Below are positions 33,094 to 40,153 of a stretch of 64,000 bases of DNA, piece by piece (position 1 is the first letter of the stretch; each line of letters begins with the position of its first letter). The stretch spans positions 358,473 to 422,472 of the forward strand of contig DDTO01000004.1 in the NCBI GenBank assembly GCA_002344135.1, written 5' to 3'. A model generated the notes under the pieces. It was not told where the DNA came from. It was given only the letters and a program-made list of their open reading frames with translations, and did not search any database. The position numbers and the translations under genes were made by a program. This stretch comes from Chthonomonas sp. UBA2362. GTDB taxonomy: Bacteria; Armatimonadota; Fimbriimonadia; Fimbriimonadales; Fimbriimonadaceae.

Positions 33094-34197
33094 GTGATCC
33101 CGCCCCCATCCAGCCTCGTGGGCCTTGGCCGAGCGGAGTTGAGATCGCTCTTGGCGGAGATGGACGAGAAGCCGTTTCGAGCGACACAACTCGCCCGGTG
33201 GATCTACCGCGCCGCTGAAACCGATCTGGACCAGATGCGGGACCTACCTGCCACGCTCCGGAAGATGCTCGCCGACTACACGGTTAACCCCCTCCAGATC
33301 ACGACCCGATTGAGTTCAAGCGACGGGGTCGAGAAGCTGTTGGTCCATTCTGGCGACGAGCAGGTCTTCGAGTGTGTGCTGCTGCCCTATGCCAAGCGCA
33401 TTAGCTGCTGCCTATCGACGCAGTTGGGCTGTCCCATGGGATGTACCTTCTGCGCCACGGGGCTGGGAGGGTTCGACCGTAATCTCGGACCAGGCGAAAT
33501 CGTCGGCCAATATCTCCTGCTTCAAGGCTTCGTGAACGAGCATTCGGACCGACCGGACCTTCGGGCAGGTCGGATTGGCCATGTCGTATTCATGGGGATG
33601 GGCGAGCCTTTGCTGAACTACGACAACCTGCTCGCTTCGCTGCGGCTACTGCACGACGAGGTGGGGCTCAGCTATCGCCACATGACGGTTTCCACGGTTG
33701 GCTTGGTCCCGCAGATTCGCGATTTGGCGAAGAGCGGCCTCCCCATCCACCTCGCATTGAGCCTCCATTCTCCCATCGACGAGGTGCGCTCGCGTCTCAT
33801 GCCGGTCAATAACCGGTGGCCCGTGGCAGAGGTGCTCGATGCTATGAAATCATATCAGCGAACGACCGGGCGTAAGATCACGATCGAGTATCTGCTCATC
33901 GACGGGGTAAACGATACGATCGAGCAAGCCCGCCTCCTCGCACGACTGGTCAAGGGCGTCCCACACGTCGTCAATCTGATCCCCTTCAACTATGTCGACA
34001 CCGAGCAGGGCTTCCGCCGTCCGACCAGGGAGAACATGAGGGCCTTTCGTCGCGAATTGGAAGCCCGGGGAGTGAACGTCACGGAACGAGTCGAGCGTGG
34101 CCACGACATCGCCGCGGCATGTGGGCAACTCGCCGGGCGGCACGAGGGGCGCTTCGCCCGGCGACGCGTGAGCGTCGCTCTTCCGGTGAGCGGATGA
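33094..34197 (+). CDS. rlmN: Dual-specificity RNA methyltransferase RlmN
   Basis: This 367-residue radical-SAM enzyme makes 2-methyladenosine in 23S rRNA (A2503) and in some tRNAs. The 4Fe-4S motif CPMGCTFC is present (Cys113, Cys117, Cys120), with GEPLLNY and the C-terminal AAACGQL cysteine that carries the methyl group. The start is set at GTG 33094, with TACACT seven bases upstream; an in-frame start at 33043 would lie inside the divergent nitrilase promoter. Its stop overlaps the start of lptC as ATGA, so it leads the LPS-transport operon. Confidence 0.95.
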   Translation: MIPPPSSLVGLGRAELRSLLAEMDEKPFRATQLARWIYRAAETDLDQMRDLPATLRKMLADYTVNPLQITTRLSSSDGVEKLLVHSGDEQVFECVLLPYAKRISCCLSTQLGCPMGCTFCATGLGGFDRNLGPGEIVGQYLLLQGFVNEHSDRPDLRAGRIGHVVFMGMGEPLLNYDNLLASLRLLHDEVGLSYRHMTVSTVGLVPQIRDLAKSGLPIHLALSLHSPIDEVRSRLMPVNNRWPVAEVLDAMKSYQRTTGRKITIEYLLIDGVNDTIEQARLLARLVKGVPHVVNLIPFNYVDTEQGFRRPTRENMRAFRRELEARGVNVTERVERGHDIAAACGQLAGRHEGRFARRRVSVALPVSG

Positions 34198-34739
34198 GAT
34201 CCTCCCTTGCCGGAGTTGTGGCGATCGTCGTTGTTGTCGGCTGTGGCTCAAAGCAGCCGGTCGAGAAGCAAGTCGTTGACGAAAAGCCGATCGAGCCGAG
34301 GTTCGCCGCCAGTGGGCCCTTGGAACTCACCGCTCGTGGAGAGAAGCAGGAGCGGTTGTGGACGGTCAGGGCGAAGTCGTCGACAATGGCCTTCCACGGG
34401 GAAGGTGCGCTGAGCGGAACGCTCGACGACGTCGAAGGCGAACTATTCGATGCCGACAAGGCCGTGAGCCGCTTCAAGGCGCTCGGCGGTGAGGCGGATC
34501 AGGCGAAGCGAGAACTGGAGCTCAAGGGCGAAGTCACCCTTACCGCTGACGAGGAGCAAGCGAAACTAACAGCTAACGAGGTTCGTTGGATCGAAGCGGA
34601 GGGCCTCATCGAGGCGACTGGCGCGGTACGGGTAAAGAGTCCGGACTACGAAGCCGGTCCCTTTGCCAAACTGTGGGCGACTCCGGACCTGAAGGACGTA
34701 GGAACTCCGGATATGTTCAAAGCAAGGAAACGCAAGTGA
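34194..34739 (+). CDS. lptC: LptC-like LPS export lipoprotein
   Basis: 181 residues. A lipoprotein-type N-terminus (VVAIVVVVGCGSK) anchors it to a membrane, followed by a beta-jellyroll-like region with GPLELTARGEKQERLWTVRAK, the usual LptC pattern of short strands. LptC connects the inner-membrane LptBFG complex to LptA. The sequence is divergent, so the call rests partly on its place before lptA, lptB and lptF, with 4-nt overlaps (ATGA at the start, GTGA at the end). Confidence 0.72.
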   Translation: MRSSLAGVVAIVVVVGCGSKQPVEKQVVDEKPIEPRFAASGPLELTARGEKQERLWTVRAKSSTMAFHGEGALSGTLDDVEGELFDADKAVSRFKALGGEADQAKRELELKGEVTLTADEEQAKLTANEVRWIEAEGLIEATGAVRVKSPDYEAGPFAKLWATPDLKDVGTPDMFKARKRK

Positions 34740-35545
34740 GGAAGCTCGCCATGGCCCTGATCGGAACGGCCGCGATTGCCACTGCCCAGAACGTGACCGT
34801 CTGGAAGGACGCTGCAGGCAATATGGTGGTCAAGAACCTGTCTTCTTGGCGGGCCAAGCGTCTTTCCGAGAAGGCGATCTCCTTCAAGGGGATCGGCGCG
34901 CCTTTCGAAGCCACTTGGAAAGAGCAGGGCCTGACGGTCCGCGCTCAGTCCATGGAGGGAACGGCCCAGAAGGACGCAAAGGGCGCCTATCAACTCCAGA
35001 AGGCGTCGATCCGTGATGTCGCATCAGCGACGATCGAGGAGACGGTCGATGGCGCTGCCCGAACCACCGAGCTTTGGTGCCGGACGATCCAGTACGACGG
35101 GACCGACTCGAAGGCCGACCTGTCCGGACCGGTCCATATCGTCAGCAAGGTCCCCTCACAGTCCCAATCGCTCGAGGTCTCTGGCTCCAGTGCTCACCTC
35201 ACGCTGACACCGATCGGGGAGAAGTCGGATTGGCCGATCCGATCGGCGACCGTCGAGGGGCCTATCACGATGCGCCTCGATAGCCTCGAGCGCGATCCGA
35301 CGGGAAAGGAAGAGCCCAGAAAGGTCCGCGTCACCGGCAAAGCCAATCGGGCGACCTTCAACGATTCCGCTCGCACGATCACCTTGGTCGGGAAGGTCGA
35401 ACTCAAGGGGAGCGACAGCATTATCGGCGCCGAAGTAAAGGCCGATCGGGTCGTCATCACGCTGAACGAGAAGCGGGAGATCGTCGACATCGAATTCAGC
35501 GGGAGCCCAGGGCGGAGCGAGATTCGCGACGGGGGCCGTCGGTGA
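34736..35545 (+). CDS. lptA: LptA/OstA-like LPS transport protein
   Basis: 269 residues. A short signal (LAMALIGTAAIATAQ) is followed by repeated beta strands of the OstA/LptA type, with segments such as KVRVTGKANRATFNDSARTI and GKVELKGSDSIIGAEVKADRVV. LptA forms the periplasmic bridge that carries LPS to the outer membrane. The length is greater than E. coli LptA (185), as in many non-proteobacteria. The start GTG overlaps the lptC stop as GTGA. Confidence 0.78.
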   Translation: MRKLAMALIGTAAIATAQNVTVWKDAAGNMVVKNLSSWRAKRLSEKAISFKGIGAPFEATWKEQGLTVRAQSMEGTAQKDAKGAYQLQKASIRDVASATIEETVDGAARTTELWCRTIQYDGTDSKADLSGPVHIVSKVPSQSQSLEVSGSSAHLTLTPIGEKSDWPIRSATVEGPITMRLDSLERDPTGKEEPRKVRVTGKANRATFNDSARTITLVGKVELKGSDSIIGAEVKADRVVITLNEKREIVDIEFSGSPGRSEIRDGGRR

Positions 35546-36336
35546 AGATCGTCGCCGATAGCCTCGTGAAACAATACAAGGGCCGCCGGGTCGTCGATGG
35601 CGTGTCGTTCGACATTAGCCAGGGCGAGATCGTAGGCCTCCTCGGGCCGAACGGGGCCGGCAAGACCACAACTTTCTACATGATCACCGGTATCGTCCGC
35701 CCCAACAAGGGCAGCGTGCTGTTCGATACGACGGTTGTCACGCACTGGCCGATGTACCGACGAGCCAGAGCCGGTGTCGGCTACCTGCCGCAAGAGACCA
35801 GCGTCTTCCGCCGGCTGAGTGTCGAAGACAACATCCGGCTTGTGATGGAAATGAACCGGGCCACCAAGAAACAGATTCGCCGGAAGATCGACGAACTGGC
35901 CGAAGAACTCCATATTCAGCGGATCCTGCGGTCCACGGCCGGCATCCTATCCGGTGGAGAGCGGCGACGAGTCGAGATCGCCCGGGCGCTCGCCACCGAT
36001 CCGAAGTTCATCCTCCTCGACGAGCCCTTCACCGGCATCGATCCCGTCACGATCGAGGAAATCCAGCAAATCCTAGGGAAGCTTCGGCAGCGCGGCATCG
36101 GCATCCTCATCACCGATCACAATGTCGCCGCAACACTTCGAATCACCGACCGAAACTTCATCCTCATCGACGGCTCGATCGTCGCCTCCGGCGATGCGGC
36201 GGCGATATCGCAAAATGCCCTCGTTCGAAAGCACTACCTTGGTGAAGCGTTCGAACCGATCGTACTTCCCGAAGCAGAAGTCTTGGTCGTCGAGGAAGAA
36301 CGTGATCCCTCGTTTGCCGGCGAGGAGCAGGCTTGA
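35542..36336 (+). CDS. lptB: LPS export ABC transporter ATPase LptB
   Basis: 264 residues. Walker A GPNGAGKTT, signature LSGGERRRVEIARAL, Walker B FILLDEPFTGIDP and the switch His in LITDHNVAATL are all present. The sequence follows LptB closely (YLPQETSVFRRLSVEDNI). It powers LPS extraction with LptF/G. GTG start overlapping the previous stop as GTGA. A C-terminal tail rich in Glu (EAEVLVVEEERDPSF) is a little longer than usual. Confidence 0.95.
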   Translation: MKIVADSLVKQYKGRRVVDGVSFDISQGEIVGLLGPNGAGKTTTFYMITGIVRPNKGSVLFDTTVVTHWPMYRRARAGVGYLPQETSVFRRLSVEDNIRLVMEMNRATKKQIRRKIDELAEELHIQRILRSTAGILSGGERRRVEIARALATDPKFILLDEPFTGIDPVTIEEIQQILGKLRQRGIGILITDHNVAATLRITDRNFILIDGSIVASGDAAAISQNALVRKHYLGEAFEPIVLPEAEVLVVEEERDPSFAGEEQA

Positions 36337-37439
36337 GGCGAATCGATAAGCTAATCGGACAAGAGATCATCGGCCCGTGGTGCTTCGGGGTCGCGATCTT
36401 CACGGTTCTGATCATGGCCGGCACCTATCTGTTCAAGATCACCGATTACATCGTTCAGGGTGTGGGAATGGCCACGGTGATCGAATTGAGCGTCCTTCTG
36501 CTGCCCGGCATCATGGCCAAGACATTTCCGATGGCCGTGCTCCTCGCGACCCTTCTCGGTTTCGGGCGACTCAGCGGCGACAGCGAGGTCGTAGCCATGA
36601 AAGCGGCGGGCACGAGCCTTCCTCGCATGCTCGCACCGGTGGCGCTGTTCGGGCTGGCGGTTTCCGCTTTGGCCTTTGGATTCAACGAAACCCTCGTGCC
36701 GGCGGCTTCGCTGCGCGCCACGACTCTGCAGCAGGAGATCGTCGCCCGCCTCGATGGCCGATCCGCCCAGGCCACCTTCTTTCCCAGTTTCGAGAACGGC
36801 CGCGTGGTCGCCACTGTTCAAGCGCTCGACTTCGACTTCGGCGAAAGATCGCTGCGCGATGCCTTGATTACGGTCTGGGACCAAAATGCGTCGCCCACTT
36901 TCTATCTCTATGCTAAGGAACTCGTCTTCTTGAACGACAAGAGTTGGCATATTCGTGGTGGCGCGCGGTTGACGAGCCCGGACGGGCGCCAGATCGCCCG
37001 CCTAACCGACGTTTGGCCGACCCAGGTGCCCAAGCAGTCCTTCACTCCCGAGGAATTGCTCGCCGCTAACTTGCGAGACCTCGACTCGCTGAGCATGCGC
37101 CAGATACGGGAGCAGATTCGCAAAGCACGAGCAAATCCCAAGTTCGATCGCGGACAGATCGCCAATCTCGAGTTCGGCTACTACAACAAGATCGCCGTTC
37201 CGCTGGCGGCCCTGACCTTCGGCCTGGTCGGAGCCCCGCTCGCAATTCGGAACCACCGAACCAGCGCGGCAAGCGGCTTCTGGCTCGCGGTCATTATCAT
37301 CTTCGGCTACATGATGCTGGCGAACTTCATGGCGGTTTGGGCTCGCGGCGGCCTTCTGCCTGCGGCGGTGGCGAGCCTGACTCCCCTGGCGATCGGGCTC
37401 GTCGTGGCCGCCTTCCTCATTGCCGTGAAGAATCGCTGA
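36333..37439 (+). CDS. LptF/LptG-family LPS export permease
   Basis: 368 residues with six hydrophobic helices in the YjgP/YjgQ layout: three N-terminal helices, a periplasmic jellyroll domain (about 130-260) and three C-terminal helices. IDKLIGQEIIGPWCFGV and PMAVLLATLLGFGRLSGDSE are family landmarks. Most diderms have two such genes, lptF and lptG. Only one is present here, so it could pair with a second copy elsewhere or act as a homodimer. TTG start overlapping the lptB stop as TTGA. Confidence 0.92.
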   Translation: MRRIDKLIGQEIIGPWCFGVAIFTVLIMAGTYLFKITDYIVQGVGMATVIELSVLLLPGIMAKTFPMAVLLATLLGFGRLSGDSEVVAMKAAGTSLPRMLAPVALFGLAVSALAFGFNETLVPAASLRATTLQQEIVARLDGRSAQATFFPSFENGRVVATVQALDFDFGERSLRDALITVWDQNASPTFYLYAKELVFLNDKSWHIRGGARLTSPDGRQIARLTDVWPTQVPKQSFTPEELLAANLRDLDSLSMRQIREQIRKARANPKFDRGQIANLEFGYYNKIAVPLAALTFGLVGAPLAIRNHRTSAASGFWLAVIIIFGYMMLANFMAVWARGGLLPAAVASLTPLAIGLVVAAFLIAVKNR

Positions 37440-37498
37440 GGGTTTCGGTGCAGAGACGGCATCCGATTGCGTCTTACAAAATGGTCTAGCAAAGCAAA

Positions 37499-39022
37499 GT
37501 GGATTTACTGGGGATTGGCTTCATCTTGCTGTTCGGAGTCGTCGGGGCGGCGATCGCCTACGGCGCTGACTGGCTCGGGCGCACCATCGGCAAGAAGCGG
37601 CTCTCGTTCAGGAAGCTGCGCCCGCGTCACACCGCCGCCCTCATCACGACCGGCGCAGGCTTCCTGATTCCAATCCTCACGGTTGCCCTCGTGGCGCTGC
37701 TTTCGCGCGATGTGCGAGTTTGGCTCATCGAAGGTCGCAAGGCTATCCAGGAGAATCAACAGCTGATTCGGCGCGCTTCGGAGGATCGCAAGACGTTCGA
37801 GGCCGAGATTCGCGATCTCCAACGGCAGCGAGAGAGCCTGGGCAAGCAAACCCTTGAGCTCAGGCAGTCGTTTCAGACGATTCAGATTCAAGTCGCCGGT
37901 CAGAACGAGGAGATTCGAGAGAACAAGAAGCTCCTCGAAGGGGAGCGAGCGAGACTCGCCGCTGCGCAAACCCAGCGGGCTCAGGCCCAAGCCCGTCTCG
38001 CCTCGCTCGAGTCCAAGTACAAGGGGTTGGCCCAGAAGTACGGCCAGCTCGAACAGGACTACCAAAAGCAAGTCAAGAACCTGAACGACAACGTGTTTGC
38101 CATCAACAAGGAGCTGAGCGAACGAGAGCAACGACTCAGCGAAACCAAGAAGGAGCTCGACACCACCGTCAAGCAGTTCGACATCGCGCGAGAAACATTC
38201 GAACAAGACATCGGAGCGGCCCGCGCCGAACTCGAGAAGTTTAGAACCGCCAGGGATGAGGCCCAGACTGCCTACGAGACCATCAAGGGCCAAAAGGAGC
38301 GGGTCGAATGGGAACTCGCAAGCTTGCGGCAGCTTCAAGCCGCCGCTCAGCAGGGCCTCGATCTGAACCTGCGTATCACGCGGACACAACCGCTTATCTT
38401 TCGAGGAGGCGAGGAGCTGACGCGGGTTCGCTTGGGGGCAAACCAGACTCTCGAAGCGGCGCGCGGAGCGCTGACAAGCCTTCTCCGAAGCGCCCGCCTC
38501 TGGGCCGATAAGAAGGGCGCTTCGGCGAATGGGGAGGGAGTGAGCGCTGGTTTGGTCGACATCCCGATGGAACGCGGGGTCGTGACAGCCCAGGAACAGT
38601 TCGACGCCCTGGCGCGGGCGGTCACCCAACGCCCCCAGGAAACGGTGCTGATTGCGTATGCCTTTTGGAATGGCTTCACCGGCGAGTTCCTACCGCTGCG
38701 GATCGAGGCATATCAGAATCCGATCGTGTTCTCGCGAGGGCAGCGAATCACGGAGACGCGGGTAGACGGGACCCTGCCGGAGGAAACGATCCTCGAGCAG
38801 ATTCAGACCTTCTTGCTCAAGGAAGTCGGTCAAGAAGCGATCAAGAGCGGCATGATTCCCGCGATCGGCGCAGAGCGTCCCTTGGGTGAGGCGCCGGCGG
38901 AAGATATCCTCGCCCTCGTCAAGGAGATCAAAGATGCTCGCCGGACCATTCGCCTCCTGGCGATGGCTGCCCAGGATACTCGGGCCGCCGACTCGCTCAA
39001 GGTGGAGTTCCGCGTTCGATGA
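37499..39022 (+). CDS. DUF3084-domain membrane-anchored coiled-coil protein
   Basis: 507 residues: two N-terminal hydrophobic helices (about 3-25 and 45-70), a long coiled coil (about 75-280, rich in Gln, Glu, Leu and Arg) and a mixed C-terminal domain. The pattern and the C-terminal ENPIVFSRGQRITETRVDGT-like segment (here YQNPIVFSRGQRI) match DUF3084 proteins, known from cyanobacteria and a few other phyla, of unknown function. Its stop overlaps the YqgF-like gene as ATGA. The pairing with a YqgF-like gene also occurs, as I recall, in cyanobacteria; this should be checked. Confidence 0.8.
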   Translation: MDLLGIGFILLFGVVGAAIAYGADWLGRTIGKKRLSFRKLRPRHTAALITTGAGFLIPILTVALVALLSRDVRVWLIEGRKAIQENQQLIRRASEDRKTFEAEIRDLQRQRESLGKQTLELRQSFQTIQIQVAGQNEEIRENKKLLEGERARLAAAQTQRAQAQARLASLESKYKGLAQKYGQLEQDYQKQVKNLNDNVFAINKELSEREQRLSETKKELDTTVKQFDIARETFEQDIGAARAELEKFRTARDEAQTAYETIKGQKERVEWELASLRQLQAAAQQGLDLNLRITRTQPLIFRGGEELTRVRLGANQTLEAARGALTSLLRSARLWADKKGASANGEGVSAGLVDIPMERGVVTAQEQFDALARAVTQRPQETVLIAYAFWNGFTGEFLPLRIEAYQNPIVFSRGQRITETRVDGTLPEETILEQIQTFLLKEVGQEAIKSGMIPAIGAERPLGEAPAEDILALVKEIKDARRTIRLLAMAAQDTRAADSLKVEFRVR

Positions 39023-39438
39023 GCTTGGGCTCAAAAACTGTCCTCGCAATAGACCCGGGAACGGCGAAGTGCGGGCTGGCACTCGTTCGCCGCAACCCCG
39101 GCGGCAACATCGAGCTTTTGTGGCACACGATCGCCAAGGTCGAGGCCTTCTGTGACGCTCTCGACGAAGCGGCTCGGCAGGCTGAGTTCAGCATGGTCAT
39201 CGTAGGCTCGGGCACGGCGTCTCGGAACTTCGTCGAGCTCCTGCGAGAGTCCATTCCCAGCGTCGGTATCCTCGTGGTGGACGAGCGCGATACCACGATG
39301 CAGGCCCGGGAGCGGTACTGGGAGCGAAACCCGCGTCGCGGCTGGCGCCGGCTCCTACCAGCGACGATGTGGGTACCGCCGGTACCGATCGACGACTACG
39401 CCGCCTACGTGTTGGCTGAACGTGTGTTAACTGAGTAG
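39019..39438 (+). CDS. YqgF/RuvX-like RNase H-fold protein
   Basis: 139 residues starting VLAIDPGTAKCGLAL, the first strand and Asp of the YqgF/RuvC-type RNase H fold. VDERDTTMQARERYW and a final PVPIDDYAAYVLAERVL keep the acidic positions expected for the active site. YqgF proteins process the 5' end of 16S rRNA in E. coli; this version is divergent and may have another role linked to the DUF3084 gene, with which it overlaps by ATGA. Confidence 0.78.
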   Translation: MSLGSKTVLAIDPGTAKCGLALVRRNPGGNIELLWHTIAKVEAFCDALDEAARQAEFSMVIVGSGTASRNFVELLRESIPSVGILVVDERDTTMQARERYWERNPRRGWRRLLPATMWVPPVPIDDYAAYVLAERVLTE

Positions 39439-39472
39439 CCAATTCCTCGACCGATTGGTGCACAATCCGGTT

Positions 39473-40090
39473 ATGAGGAGGCTTGTCGTCGCCACCCATA
39501 ACGAGAAGAAGGGGCAGGAGATGCGCGAAATCCTAGTCGCGCGATTTCCCGACTTGGAACTCCTCACCTTGGCAGACTATCCCGGAATCGAGGAGCCCGA
39601 CGAAACCGGCACCACGTACGCCGAGAATGCGGTCATCAAGGCTGAAGCTGCCGCCGCCGCGACAGGCGAGGCTTGCGTCGCTGACGATGCAGGCCTCGAG
39701 ATCGACTTCCTCAACGGCAAGCCTGGCCTTCAGAGCAAGCGATTCCTGGGAGAGAACACGCCCTTCGAAGAGAAGATCGCGGCGATTTTGGAGCAAATGG
39801 CTGGGATTCCCGACGCAGAGAGATCCGCCCGCTTCCGCGTTGCCGTCGCCCTCGCCCGGCCCGACCAGCCGGTTCATAGTTTTGCGGCCGTGTGCGAAGG
39901 TCGGATTGCGCTCGAGCCACGGGGCACCGGCGGCTTTGGCTATGATTCGATCTTCTTGCTTCCTGAACTCGGATGCACGATGGCCGAGCTGACGCCCGAG
40001 CAGAAGCACGCGGTGAGTCATAGAGGCAAGGTACTCAAGATGCTCGGCGACTACATCCAGGCCCATTCGGCGATCGTCCAGAGCCATTAG
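39473..40090 (+). CDS. rdgB: Non-canonical purine NTP pyrophosphatase (ITPase)
   Basis: 205 residues of the Ham1/RdgB family, which hydrolyses dITP, XTP and related nucleotides to keep them out of DNA. MRRLVVATHNEKKG opens the sequence with the family nucleotide-binding SxN-like motif, and GGFGYDSIFLLPE and VSHRGK are typical. The ATG at 39473, with CACAAT six bases before it, is preferred to an in-frame TTG at 39455. The length is normal. Confidence 0.94.
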   Translation: MRRLVVATHNEKKGQEMREILVARFPDLELLTLADYPGIEEPDETGTTYAENAVIKAEAAAAATGEACVADDAGLEIDFLNGKPGLQSKRFLGENTPFEEKIAAILEQMAGIPDAERSARFRVAVALARPDQPVHSFAAVCEGRIALEPRGTGGFGYDSIFLLPELGCTMAELTPEQKHAVSHRGKVLKMLGDYIQAHSAIVQSH

Positions 40091-40110
40091 ATAGACCTGG
40101 CTTGCTTGCA

Positions 40111-40152
40111 GAAAGCGCGGTCAAGCCCGCGCACTCCAAAGAACAGCGGGCG
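40111..40152. repeat. Short interspersed palindromic repeat, copy 2
   Basis: This matches the copy at 1254-1292 in the same orientation, with the core GCGCGGTCAAGCCCGCGC. It lies between the convergent rdgB and DUF1549/DUF1553 genes, where it may also act as a terminator. Confidence 0.6.
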
Positions 40153-40153
40153 C

